Assembly: GCA_900767825.1 (NCBI GenBank)
Contig: CAAGAN010000028.1
Coordinates: 9,548-73,547 of the forward strand
DNA: 64,000 bases
From: Bacilli bacterium
GTDB lineage: Bacteria > Bacillota_I > Bacilli_A > RFN20 > CAG-826
Direction: 5' to 3'
Position 1 is the first letter of the stretch. Every line of letters begins with the position of its first letter. The translations under genes were made by a program, and so were the position numbers. Positions 14,953 to 23,942 of this stretch are shown here, piece by piece. The notes below the pieces were generated by a model. It was given only the letters and a program-made list of their open reading frames with translations. It had not been told where the DNA came from and did no database searches.

Positions 14953-16361
14953 TAACCAACTGACCCCACCATGTCCATCTTAATTAGTTGATTAAGCTCA
15001 ACTGCATATTCCATTGGCAATTCTTTAGAGAATGGTTCAATAAAGCCCATGACTATCATCTGCGTCGCATCTTTTTCGGATAATCCACGACTCATTAAAT
15101 AGAACAATTGGTCTTCACTAATCTTAGAAACAGTAGCCTCATGCTCGATATAAGAGGCAGAATTTTGTATTTCATTAGTAGGAATAGTATCGCTTCTACT
15201 TGCTTCATCTAGGATCAAAGTGTCGCACTCGACATGAGATTTTGATCCGATTGCATTAGGCTCACTACGTACAGTTCCCCTATAATTAGCAACGCCTCCA
15301 CCTTTAACGATGGATTTAGAAATAATGGTCGAGGAAGTATTTTTTCCTTTATGAATCATTCTAGCCCCAGCATCTTGGTATTGGTCCTTGCTTGCAACAG
15401 CAATAGAAATGCAAGTTCCTTTAGCCCTATCACCAGCTAAGATGCATCCAGGATATTTCATATTGACCATGGAACCGATGTTTCCATCTATCCATTCCAT
15501 CAATCCATCTTCTTCAACATAGGCACGCTTAGTAACTAGATTAACAATATTATTAGACCAGTTTTGAACAGTCGAATAACGGCATCTAGCGCCTTTGCCA
15601 ACATATATTTCAACAACAGCAGCATGCAAGGAATCTTTTGAATAAATTGGGGCAGTACAGCCTTCGACATAATGTAAGTCAGCCCCATCATCAACAATGA
15701 TTAAAGTCCTTTCGAATTGGCCTGATTTTTCATTGTTAATTCTAAAATAAGACTGCAAAGGTTTGTCCAAATGCACGCCTTTTGGAACATAGATAAAGCT
15801 TCCTCCGCTCCAAACTGCACCATTTAGTGCGGAAAATTTATTATCGGCAAAGGGAACAATTGTATTGAAATATTTCCTAACTAAATCCGGATACATTTGT
15901 AAAGCCATATCAGTAGAAAGGAAGATTACTCCTTTTTCTTCGACTTCTTTTAACATGTTGTGATAAACAACTTCGGATTCATATTGGGTAGAAACACCTG
16001 AAAGATATTTTTGTTCGGCTTCAGGAATACCTAGTTTAGAAAAAGTATCCTTAATAGTCTTAGGGACTTTATCCCATGTATTTTCTTCTTTTTCGCTTGG
16101 CCTAGTAAAATATGTATAGGTATCAAAATCCAAAAAAGACAAATCGGGTCCAAAAGAAGGCATTTTCATAGCCTTAAAGGCACGATAACTCTTCAAACGG
16201 AATTCCTTCATCCATTCAGGTTCATGCTTCAACGAAGATATTTCCTTGACTATATTTTCATTTAAGCCCTTTCCAGTAGAAAGAATGGATACGTCTTTGT
16301 TTTTGAAACCGTATTTATACTGTTCATCAACGATTTCGCTAGCTTTAGTCTTATCGTCCAT
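14952..16361 (-). CDS. sufB: Fe-S cluster assembly scaffold SufB
   Basis: Core subunit of the SufBC2D complex on which nascent Fe-S clusters form. The 469 residues show the SufB beta-helix core with YFRINNEKSGQFERTLIIVDDGA, the HYVEGCTAP motif, SVVQNW-like ST-VQNWSNN and the C-terminal EHEATVSKISEDQLFYLMSRGLSE block shared with SufD. It overlaps sufU by 11 bases and abuts mnmG. Length and motifs are typical. Confidence 0.97.
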   Translation of the reverse strand: MDDKTKASEIVDEQYKYGFKNKDVSILSTGKGLNENIVKEISSLKHEPEWMKEFRLKSYRAFKAMKMPSFGPDLSFLDFDTYTYFTRPSEKEENTWDKVPKTIKDTFSKLGIPEAEQKYLSGVSTQYESEVVYHNMLKEVEEKGVIFLSTDMALQMYPDLVRKYFNTIVPFADNKFSALNGAVWSGGSFIYVPKGVHLDKPLQSYFRINNEKSGQFERTLIIVDDGADLHYVEGCTAPIYSKDSLHAAVVEIYVGKGARCRYSTVQNWSNNIVNLVTKRAYVEEDGLMEWIDGNIGSMVNMKYPGCILAGDRAKGTCISIAVASKDQYQDAGARMIHKGKNTSSTIISKSIVKGGGVANYRGTVRSEPNAIGSKSHVECDTLILDEASRSDTIPTNEIQNSASYIEHEATVSKISEDQLFYLMSRGLSEKDATQMIVMGFIEPFSKELPMEYAVELNQLIKMDMVGSVG

Positions 16362-16803
16362 CTTTCTTCTCCTTTAGTAAGCAATCCATTGCATCCCAGC
16401 CAATAGTAGCGCAATGAATCCTAGCAGCTTGTTTTCCAGTGTTCATGAAAGCAAGAGCTTCATCTAGAACACTAGCATCATATTCTTCTTCATGAAGCAT
16501 ATGGCGATATTGTTCGATTATATATTCGGCTTGCTCTTTGCTTTTTCCAATTAATAAATCACAAAGGATATCACTAGATGCAGTCGATATAGCGCAAGCT
16601 ACCCCATCCCAGCACGCATCTTTTACATTGCCATTTTCATCATATTTAAGGAAAACATCGATATCATCAATGCAATTAACAGAAGATGAATGGGTAGATA
16701 AAAACCCCTCTCCTTCCATTTTGTGTTTATGTCTAGGAGAAGAATAATGATCCATAATGATTTCTCTCATTATTTCAGGAGTGAGTTCAATTGAAATAGG
16801 CAT
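16351..16803 (-). CDS. sufU: SufU zinc-dependent sulfur-transfer protein
   Basis: IscU-like protein that in Firmicutes accepts sulfur from the SufS cysteine desulfurase. The zinc/active-site ligands are C44, D46, C70 and C131 in the contexts SVNCIDD, GVACAIS and IHCATIGW. The insertion between the second and third cysteines, typical of SufU and absent from IscU, is present. The 150-residue length is normal. It overlaps sufS by 17 bases and sufB by 11. Confidence 0.96.
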   Translation of the reverse strand: MPISIELTPEIMREIIMDHYSSPRHKHKMEGEGFLSTHSSSVNCIDDIDVFLKYDENGNVKDACWDGVACAISTASSDILCDLLIGKSKEQAEYIIEQYRHMLHEEEYDASVLDEALAFMNTGKQAARIHCATIGWDAMDCLLKEKKDGR

Positions 16804-18022
16804 TTAAGTAATCTCCTTCGCAAGTAGAAACAGCATCAACAAGAGCATCGATATCTTCTTTTGTAGTATATAAATAGAAAGAAGCTCTTATCGTAGCAAT
16901 GGTTCCTAAAAAATCTATCAATATTTTAGCGCAATGTTGCCCAGACCTACAGGCAATACCTTTAGAATTTAGATAAGTTGCAGCATCTTGAGCAAAGACA
17001 TTATTTACGTTAAACGTTACAATTCCCCCCTCGGATTTCTCATTATAGATGATGCATTTGCCTGTAGCCTTTAGTTTTTCAACACAGTATTTCTTTAATT
17101 CTTCTTCGTGCTTTTCAATGTTATCTAATCCAATAGAAGTTAGATAATCAATAGCGGCATGAAGCCCAATAATTCCTTCTAGGTTTTGTGTTCCTGCCTC
17201 AAACCTAAGTGGCGGCTCTAGATAATTTACATCGCCACACATATCAAATTTGGCATTCATTCCCCCGCCAGTCATAAAAGGTTCCATCTTTGAAAGCAAA
17301 TCGAATTTGCCATACAAAACCCCAATTCCAGTTGGACCACACATCTTATGGCCAGAGAAAGAAAGGAAATCGATATCGCTATCTTTGACATCCATCTTTA
17401 TATGCGGGACAGATTGGGCTCCATCGACAACAATTAAAGCACCATGTTTATGGGCAATGGCGGCTAATTCTTTTATAGGAGCGATATAACCAAGTACATT
17501 AGTCACATGGGCGACACATACCAATTTGACATCAGGGGTCAACGCTTTTTCTAGATTTTCAGGTGTTAATCTTCCATCTTTATCAAGAGGAATGAAATCA
17601 ACTTGGCAACCAGTCATTTCGGAAACCTTATACCAAGGAAGAACATTTGAAGCATGTTCAGCCTGGGTAAGAAGGATTTTGTCGTTCTTAGTTAAATATT
17701 TAACCCCATATCCAAAAGCAACAAGATTAATAGATGCCGTAGTTCCTGAAGTAAATACAACTTCGGTATCTTTTGAGTTAATAAATTTTGCAACAGCCCT
17801 TCTGGCATTTAATACTTCCATATCCATATTAAAGCAAAGGTCATAATCGCCTCTATGGGAATTGCTAGTTTCTTTCGTGTAATATCTAGAAACTGCTTCC
17901 AAAACACAATCTGGTTTAAAAGTTGTAGAAGCATTATCAAGCCAAACAAGGTCTTTCCCTTGCATCTTGATTTTGTTTCTATACATTGGAAAATCGTTTC
18001 TAATTTTATATGGATCTAACAT
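16787..18022 (-). CDS. sufS: Cysteine desulfurase SufS
   Basis: PLP enzyme that takes sulfur from cysteine as a persulfide for Fe-S assembly. The PLP lysine is K226 in SFSGHKMCGP; the catalytic cysteine is C364 in RSGQHCAK, in a short group-II-type loop. Other features are the TSGTTASINLVA and VDGAQSVPH segments. The start at 18022 gives 411 residues and is set by GAGGAGGG about 9 bases upstream; the longer frame would overlap the end of sufD further. It shares its first base with the last base of the sufD stop region. Confidence 0.97.
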   Translation of the reverse strand: MLDPYKIRNDFPMYRNKIKMQGKDLVWLDNASTTFKPDCVLEAVSRYYTKETSNSHRGDYDLCFNMDMEVLNARRAVAKFINSKDTEVVFTSGTTASINLVAFGYGVKYLTKNDKILLTQAEHASNVLPWYKVSEMTGCQVDFIPLDKDGRLTPENLEKALTPDVKLVCVAHVTNVLGYIAPIKELAAIAHKHGALIVVDGAQSVPHIKMDVKDSDIDFLSFSGHKMCGPTGIGVLYGKFDLLSKMEPFMTGGGMNAKFDMCGDVNYLEPPLRFEAGTQNLEGIIGLHAAIDYLTSIGLDNIEKHEEELKKYCVEKLKATGKCIIYNEKSEGGIVTFNVNNVFAQDAATYLNSKGIACRSGQHCAKILIDFLGTIATIRASFYLYTTKEDIDALVDAVSTCEGDYLNAYFN

Positions 18023-18699
18023 TAAAAACCCTCCTCGATACAAGAAAGTATCTTCTTCCTTAAATCTTCATCGGAGAAATATTCGACAACAGGTTTGAGG
18101 TATCCAAGTGTAATCAAACGTTTAGCTTCTTCTTCGCTTAACCCTCTAGACATTAAATAGAATAGATGGGAATCGTTAAGTTTACCTACTGTAGCGCCAT
18201 GAGAAGCAATGACATCATTTTCGTCAATCTTAAGCACAGGGGAGCATTTGCCATCCGCACCTTGGTCAAAAACAATAATCTTTGCTTCTTGTCTGGTGTT
18301 TGATTTTATTGCATATTTTTCAATTGAAGAAACACCAGTGAAAGTTAGTCTAGAATTATCTTGGCAAATACCATAGTTAGACATTAAGCTGTTGCTTCCT
18401 TTTTCTTTATGGAAACAAGAAGTCGAGAATATCTTTCTATCACTATTTTTACTAAGGGAAGATAAGTTCCATTTGCAAGAAGCACCTTCACTTAAATTGA
18501 CATTTATCTCAAATTTTCCTGAACCATTAGAGAAATCTGCAAAAGCACCTCTAAACGAACCGCCTTTTTTAACATTTACATTGACTTTTGCAATTGGAAA
18601 ATTAGAAAATGCAGCGAAATCAAGTTTTAATTCTTCGCCTTCTTCTACCTCAAAATCAAGGTCTTTTATATCATTATCAACAAGTGTTAATTGACGCAT
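18022..18699 (-). CDS. sufD: Short SufD-like Fe-S assembly protein
   Basis: Beta-helix partner of SufB and SufC. The C-terminal SufB/SufD core is recognisable: DQGADGKCSPVLKIDENDVIASHGATVGKLNDSHLFYLMSRGLSEEEAKRLI, with the conserved H in SHGATVG. The protein is only 225 residues, about half of a classical SufD, and lacks the N-terminal helical domain. AAAGGA before the ATG at 18699 supports this start, and the region upstream belongs to sufC. The position between sufC and sufS is exactly that of sufD, so it probably fulfils that role in a reduced form. Confidence 0.88.
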   Translation of the reverse strand: MRQLTLVDNDIKDLDFEVEEGEELKLDFAAFSNFPIAKVNVNVKKGGSFRGAFADFSNGSGKFEINVNLSEGASCKWNLSSLSKNSDRKIFSTSCFHKEKGSNSLMSNYGICQDNSRLTFTGVSSIEKYAIKSNTRQEAKIIVFDQGADGKCSPVLKIDENDVIASHGATVGKLNDSHLFYLMSRGLSEEEAKRLITLGYLKPVVEYFSDEDLRKKILSCIEEGF

Positions 18700-18704
18700 A
18701 TCAA

Positions 18705-19526
18705 TTATTCCTTTATTGCTAATCTTGTAGCACATTCGCCAATGGAAACTTTATTCATTTCTTTTTCTTCCTTGGCAATAGAAATACCTAATTCTTTTTG
18801 GATCCATTCATAACCTTCGCTATCGATCCTCTTGATTATTTCAGGCCCGCCTTCAACAGCAATTCTACCATTAATCATAACAGCGGCACGGGTTGGATGA
18901 ATCATTTCATATAGACGTGCATAATGGCTAATTACTAGGAATCCCCTGCCATTATTTTGTTCTTCCCTAATGTTTTTAGAAACTATTTGCATAGCGTCAA
19001 CGTCAAGCCCCGAATCAATTTCATCTAGAAGAGCAAATTTAGGCTCGAGCAATATCATTTGGAGTATTTCGTTCCTCTTCTTTTCGCCTCCAGAAAATCC
19101 TTCATTTAGGTTTCTAGAAGTCATTTCGAATGAAATACCTACTCTTTCATAGGCTTTTTTTAATTTGGAATAGAATTCAAAAAGAGTAAGAGGTTTTTCT
19201 CTTCTAGCATTAAGAGCGGCTTTTAAGAAGTCGCTAGAATTTACTCCAGGTATTTCAACTGGGTTTTGTAAAGCAAGGAACAAGCCTTTCTTGTTACGGG
19301 TATCAACACTCATTGAAAGAACATCTTCCCCATCAAGAGTTATTGAACCACTAGTGACAGTAAATTCAGGATTGCCCATAATCGCAGCAAGTAATGTTGA
19401 CTTACCATGACCATTAGGACCAAGCAAGGCAAGTGTCTCGCCTTCATTTATTTTCAAATTTACACCCTTTAGGATTTCTTTATCTTTTACCGATACATGC
19501 AAATCTTTAATGACTAGTTCGCTCAT
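18705..19526 (-). CDS. sufC: SufC ATPase of the SUF system
   Basis: ABC-type ATPase that drives the SufBC2D complex. The Walker A loop is GPNGHGKST at 36-44, the signature is FSGGEKKRNEI and the Walker B is FALLDEIDSGLD (about 165-176), followed by the switch histidine in VISHYAR. At 273 residues it is about 20 residues longer than usual at the C-terminus (…KEEKEMNKVSIGECATRLAIKE). It is the first gene of the sufCDSUB operon, with a promoter directly upstream. Confidence 0.97.
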   Translation of the reverse strand: MSELVIKDLHVSVKDKEILKGVNLKINEGETLALLGPNGHGKSTLLAAIMGNPEFTVTSGSITLDGEDVLSMSVDTRNKKGLFLALQNPVEIPGVNSSDFLKAALNARREKPLTLFEFYSKLKKAYERVGISFEMTSRNLNEGFSGGEKKRNEILQMILLEPKFALLDEIDSGLDVDAMQIVSKNIREEQNNGRGFLVISHYARLYEMIHPTRAAVMINGRIAVEGGPEIIKRIDSEGYEWIQKELGISIAKEEKEMNKVSIGECATRLAIKE

Positions 19527-19548
19527 ACATACACCTCAAAGCGTGTAT

Positions 19549-19577
19549 ATTCTAGTCAGTTGCACTCTCTTAAACAA
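19549..19577 (-). promoter_or_regulatory. suf operon promoter
   Basis: On the minus strand TTGTTT (19572-19577), a 17-base spacer and TAGAAT (19549-19554) stand 23 bases before the sufC start. Confidence 0.6.
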
Positions 19578-19699
19578 CAAAAGTAATAAAAAACTTTTCT
19601 AACCAAAGATAAATCTTTGCACATTTTTCACCCCTTTTTAGGCATAAAATACCTATATTTCGCCCACACAGGCAATTACGCATAAAAAATTCTTGTAAG

Positions 19700-19717
19700 A
19701 TTACTTATTAAAGTAAT
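19700..19717. promoter_or_regulatory. Palindrome upstream of the foldase lipoprotein gene
   Basis: Perfect inverted repeat ATTACTT-ATTA-AAGTAAT located 45 bases before the lipoprotein start, in the expected promoter zone (TTGTAA at 19694-19699, TAATAT just after). It could be an operator. Confidence 0.4.
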
Positions 19718-19762
19718 ATCATTAACACGCTACGTTCAAGACGAAGGAGGAACGAGTCTAGT

Positions 19763-21835
19763 ATGAAAAAAGCCAAACTCACCCTCGGAATTGTTAGTGC
19801 ATTAGTTGCAACCGGTGCTTTAGCCGCTTGTAATGAGGTCACTTATAATGAGGGCGTGGTGCTATCTTACACAGACGCCGCAGGTAAAGTTACAAACTAT
19901 ACCGCCGAAGAACTATTCGGAAGCTATATGAATTCTAGCAGCGCTGCAAGCACCGCATTTAACAAGGTTCAAGAAGTATTAATCAGAAAATTCTACGAAG
20001 AACCATCTCAAGCTGCCGCACTCGCGGAGTTAAAAACTAAAGCACAAAAGAAAGTCTCGGGTTTAAAAGACCAGGCTGAAACCAATGCCAAGAATAACGG
20101 GACTAAATACCAAGAAGAATTTGAGAAGCTCTTGGATAGCGCCGGTGTTGATAATGTCGATCAACTTCTAGACCAAAAACTCTACGAAGAAGAAAAAGAT
20201 AAATATACCACCGACTACTACACCCAACAAAACCTCGATGCTATCCGTGATGGCAAAAAGTGGGAAGGCCTCGAAGGTTCTGAAGATACCTATGGTCCAG
20301 TCACTAAGGGTTATCTAAAAGACAAGATGCCATATCACGTATCCCATATCTTGGTCAAACTCGGAAGTGCTTCAAGCAACGAACACGCCCAAGCTACCAT
20401 TTCTTCTTCCGAATCGAAGAAGTTATCAGATGTCGTTAAGGAATTAGCTGGCGCCGATAGCACTGACGAAACCGGTAAGACCACTTCTAAAGATAGACTT
20501 ACATTTGGCAACATTGCCTATAACCTTTCTGAAGACGATGGATCCGCAAAAGAATATGGCGATCTTAAAATAATGGATAAAGATACTGAATTTGTCCAAG
20601 AATTCAAGCTTGGCCTATATGCAGTCGATGCCATTTACAACAAACAAGCAAATGAATATGGCGCTGGTGTTAAGAACAACCTATTACCATCCGCCGATGC
20701 TAAAGTTGGAAGCGACACTGTTACTTCTTTATTCGAAGCACGTGGAATTGGAACAATCCCTTACGGTGCCTTTGTTGCCTTAGGTGATGATGATGTTTCC
20801 TGGGCAAGCCATAGCAATGGCGAGCCTGACCTTGGATATGAAGTTAATAGCAATTCTTCTACCTTCTATCCACGTAATGTCTTGTTCAACAAATACATGA
20901 ACAACCACCAAATCGCTGTCATTACCCCAAATTCAATTGATTACAATGACTTCCTTGAAGGTACTGGATCAGTTGCAACCAACTGGGCTTCATATAAGAC
21001 AAGCGAAATTGGAACTAATAATCTTCCAGTTACTGCTGGTAAAGCTTCTACTGCTTATGCTGGCTTACCTGGATTCCAAAACGATACCAAAGGCATCATT
21101 GGTTTAACCGAAAATGTCTTAACAAACGAAAAAGGACAAATCGTCTTCGCTGTTAGAGCTGGAACTTCCTCCTATCAAGGAATCCACTTCATCACCGTTG
21201 ACCGTTCTGCCTTAGCTGAATATGCCACCCCAACCGGTGCCTTAGCTACCAAAGCTGATTATGGTGATGGAAAATCAAGTAACGTTACCAGCCTTTCTGA
21301 ATACTGGACAATGTTATCTCCATCAAAGGTTGCTACTAGCGATGATAAGCTTGGAGATTCCAATTATTATCCTTCCTATAAGAATGGTGATAAGATTGCT
21401 GCCAAGACTACATTCGTCAACAAATTCCAATCCTCTGCCGATTCTAATTACACCGAAAGAACAAGCAAGATCTCTAGCGCTGTAAAAGATTACGACAAGA
21501 ATATGGATACCTATATGATCCAAGAATTGTTGGAAGCCAAAAATACTGATGGAGCCAAGAAAATCAACTTCAAAGACGAGAAGATTGGTGATTTAGTCAA
21601 GAGTTACATCAAATCAAAACGTGTCAAAGCTGTAGAAGACAAGCAAGATTCCTTCGACGAAGCTTGGATTACCTACGCTGAATACTTACAACAACAAGAT
21701 GCCGCTAGAAAGATGAAAGACGATGGCAGCCAGCGCTTAATCTCTGAAGTCTGCGCTATCGGATATGGTTCTAATGATGCTAAAGCCAAAACTGGCGACT
21801 GGGCAAAGGGAGGAGCTTGCTACGATGGAAAATAA
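19763..21835 (+). CDS. Large lipoprotein with parvulin-type foldase domain (PrsA-like)
   Basis: Probable membrane-anchored peptidyl-prolyl isomerase/chaperone that folds secreted proteins. The signal peptide ends in the lipobox ALAAC with the lipidated Cys at 23. A parvulin domain lies at about 190-290: YHVSHILVKLG, then LTFGNIAYNLSEDDGSAKEYGDL and a final EFKLGLYAVD, with an unusual insert of some 18 residues. At 690 residues it is more than twice the size of PrsA; a second large C-terminal half (about 310-690) is not recognised. The start follows AAGGAGG 12 bases upstream. Position beside hit and yhaM resembles the prsA region of Bacillus. The next lipoprotein gene overlaps its end. Confidence 0.8.
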   Translation: MKKAKLTLGIVSALVATGALAACNEVTYNEGVVLSYTDAAGKVTNYTAEELFGSYMNSSSAASTAFNKVQEVLIRKFYEEPSQAAALAELKTKAQKKVSGLKDQAETNAKNNGTKYQEEFEKLLDSAGVDNVDQLLDQKLYEEEKDKYTTDYYTQQNLDAIRDGKKWEGLEGSEDTYGPVTKGYLKDKMPYHVSHILVKLGSASSNEHAQATISSSESKKLSDVVKELAGADSTDETGKTTSKDRLTFGNIAYNLSEDDGSAKEYGDLKIMDKDTEFVQEFKLGLYAVDAIYNKQANEYGAGVKNNLLPSADAKVGSDTVTSLFEARGIGTIPYGAFVALGDDDVSWASHSNGEPDLGYEVNSNSSTFYPRNVLFNKYMNNHQIAVITPNSIDYNDFLEGTGSVATNWASYKTSEIGTNNLPVTAGKASTAYAGLPGFQNDTKGIIGLTENVLTNEKGQIVFAVRAGTSSYQGIHFITVDRSALAEYATPTGALATKADYGDGKSSNVTSLSEYWTMLSPSKVATSDDKLGDSNYYPSYKNGDKIAAKTTFVNKFQSSADSNYTERTSKISSAVKDYDKNMDTYMIQELLEAKNTDGAKKINFKDEKIGDLVKSYIKSKRVKAVEDKQDSFDEAWITYAEYLQQQDAARKMKDDGSQRLISEVCAIGYGSNDAKAKTGDWAKGGACYDGK

Positions 21836-23432
21836 ATTCATGAAAAAGACAATTCTTACCTTGCTAGCCGCAACAACCATTGGACTAGCTGGTTGCTCTG
21901 ATGTCGAGGCCGCTCTTCCATCTTCTAAACAAGATGAGATGATCCTAGATATCGAAAACATCCCAAATAACAATCTTCAACAAATCTATGAAGCTCTAGT
22001 TACTTCTGGTGATACAAATTCCGAAAAGATTCTCGACAATATCCTATATATATATGCTAAGACTCTATTTGGAAGCTTCTATGATGTAAAAAACGATGCA
22101 GGCACTGTTACCGAAGAAGGTTTATTCGCCATCGCCGGTGATGATGGTAAAATCGCTGAGTTCATCAAGACACATTCCGTTTATGGAACTGGTGAAGAAG
22201 GTGTCAAAAACTGCAAAGCCTTCATCGCTCACATTAAAGATTCAATTCTAAATTTCTTCTATTCAGTAATTACCAATTCTAGTTACCAAAAGAGATCGGA
22301 ATTCCTAGAAGAGAAATTCTATAATGCCCAAGTTTCTGAATTATTTAATTTAAAGAAGCCATCTAGCTTTGTTACAAAGCAACTTGACGGAAACAAGACC
22401 TATAAAGATGCTGAAGAATATTTCACCGATTTATATGTCACCTATCAAGATTATATCGAAAAGAGCCTTCTCCCAACCGCTTTTAGAAAATCGTTGGTCG
22501 AAGAATATCTAATCGAAAAGAACTATGGTTCACTTGGTAGAAGCTATGCCCGTAAAGTCCAATATATCGCTTTACCTGATATCGAAAGCAAAGATGGTGC
22601 CGCTCAAAGATTAGTTAGAAGCTATTCCAAACTAGTCATTAGTAAGACCGATGATGAAATCAAAACTGCAGTCGCTGGAATCGAACCAGCCTCAGTTAGA
22701 GACCTTCACTTCCTAGATAATCTATACAAAGGATTATTCGAAAACGGAAGCAAAGAAGAAGCCTATGCCAATTTGATCTATGCCGAAGCTGGATTCTCTA
22801 CCGAAAGAGAAGAAACCTCTTGGGGCAAAGTAAATAAGGATTATAAAGGCCTAACCGATGACCGTAACAAGACTGGATCCACCACCGACTTCACCAATTC
22901 CGGAGCCTATACAAAGGAAATCGGACTTGAATTGAAGCGTAGGGAAATCCAAGCAACAACCAAAGTCACCGAAGGTTGGTACACTTCTACTGGATTAACC
23001 GATTTAGCCTCTTCAATAAAGACTAGATTATTCAAGATTTCCGTTGCTAATGAAGTTGATTCATTAACCACTGGAGCCAAAGGAAACTTTGGTTGGAATG
23101 TCCAAGGTTCATATTACATGATTCCTGAAACATATGAATCTAACGAAGCTTATCCATATTGCATGTATGATAAAGACACCAAAACTTGGTATATCGTAAG
23201 AGTTGACGAAGCCGTCAAAGCTCCTAAGTTATCCCAAACTGGTGACGATAATTACGCTGCAATGGGTAAAAATATGCGTGAAATCGTTCTAAATGTTGCT
23301 TCCTTATTATCTGATACAGATTCCTATAAGAAAGCCGCTAAACAATATTATGTTGAGAAGATGGCCTTTAGTTACCATGACCAATCCGTCTATAACTACT
23401 TCAAATCCACCTTCCCAGATCTCTTTGATTAA
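21825..23432 (+). CDS. Lipoprotein co-transcribed with the PrsA-like foldase
   Basis: 535-residue exported lipoprotein; the signal peptide ends IGLAGC with the acylated Cys shortly after residue 25. I do not recognise a domain. It is helix-rich and acidic, and its layout (N-terminal SurA-like helical part, similar C-terminal WxxYxxxF-like pieces) hints at a distant paralogue of the preceding foldase without an obvious parvulin core. The start at 21825 overlaps the upstream gene by 11 bases and has GGGAGGA about 10 bases ahead; ATG at 21840 is an alternative. A terminator follows. Function is unknown; a role as partner of the foldase is an inference from coupling. Confidence 0.7.
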   Translation: MENKFMKKTILTLLAATTIGLAGCSDVEAALPSSKQDEMILDIENIPNNNLQQIYEALVTSGDTNSEKILDNILYIYAKTLFGSFYDVKNDAGTVTEEGLFAIAGDDGKIAEFIKTHSVYGTGEEGVKNCKAFIAHIKDSILNFFYSVITNSSYQKRSEFLEEKFYNAQVSELFNLKKPSSFVTKQLDGNKTYKDAEEYFTDLYVTYQDYIEKSLLPTAFRKSLVEEYLIEKNYGSLGRSYARKVQYIALPDIESKDGAAQRLVRSYSKLVISKTDDEIKTAVAGIEPASVRDLHFLDNLYKGLFENGSKEEAYANLIYAEAGFSTEREETSWGKVNKDYKGLTDDRNKTGSTTDFTNSGAYTKEIGLELKRREIQATTKVTEGWYTSTGLTDLASSIKTRLFKISVANEVDSLTTGAKGNFGWNVQGSYYMIPETYESNEAYPYCMYDKDTKTWYIVRVDEAVKAPKLSQTGDDNYAAMGKNMREIVLNVASLLSDTDSYKKAAKQYYVEKMAFSYHDQSVYNYFKSTFPDLFD

Positions 23433-23453
23433 TAAAGAAGATATATAATATAA

Positions 23454-23480
23454 GGGCAGATTAAGTTCTGCCCTATTTTT
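23454..23480 (+). terminator. Terminator after the lipoprotein pair
   Basis: Stem GGGCAGA/TCTGCCC (23454-23460, 23467-23473) followed by TATTTTT. Confidence 0.85.
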
Positions 23481-23495
23481 GTAGAAAGGTTATTT

Positions 23496-23912
23496 ATGAA
23501 AGACGTATTCTGTAAAATCATCGATGGTGAAATCCCTTCTAGCGTCGTTTATGAAGATGATGATGTATTAGCGATACTAGACATCTCCCAAACCACTAGA
23601 GGTCATACCCTAGTCATGCCAAAAAAGCATTATGATTCCTTCTTATCTTGTCCACAAGAAGAAATGCACAAAGTAATGGATGTTGCTAGACGTATCGGAC
23701 AAGCCGAAATCTCTATTCTAGGAGCAAAGGGAGTCAATATCCTTACTAATGTCGGCGAAGTCGCTGGACAAAGTGTTCCACATTTCCATGTCCATGTCAT
23801 TCCTAGATATGTCGGAGGACAAGGAGGCTTCCAAATCACAATGAAAGCTCAGGATGTCTCTAGCATGGATCTTCCACGTCTAGCTCACGAAATCAATAAA
23901 GCCATGAAGTAA
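23496..23912 (+). CDS. hit: HIT-family nucleotide hydrolase (HinT-like)
   Basis: Cytoplasmic histidine-triad protein, probably a purine nucleoside phosphoramidase. The triad motif H96-F-H98-V-H100 is complete, and the N-terminal FCKIIDGEIPSSVVYEDD and MPKKHY segments are typical. 138 residues. GAAAGG lies 8 bases before the ATG. A perfect bidirectional terminator follows. In Bacillus the hit gene is near prsA and yhaM, as it is here. Confidence 0.95.
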   Translation: MKDVFCKIIDGEIPSSVVYEDDDVLAILDISQTTRGHTLVMPKKHYDSFLSCPQEEMHKVMDVARRIGQAEISILGAKGVNILTNVGEVAGQSVPHFHVHVIPRYVGGQGGFQITMKAQDVSSMDLPRLAHEINKAMK

Positions 23913-23942
23913 AAAAAGATGAGGTTCGCGCCTCATCTTTTT
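23913..23942. terminator. Bidirectional terminator between hit and yhaM
   Basis: Twelve-base perfect stem AAAAAGATGAGG/CCTCATCTTTTT with a six-base loop; T-runs on both strands. It overlaps the last codons of yhaM. Confidence 0.9.
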
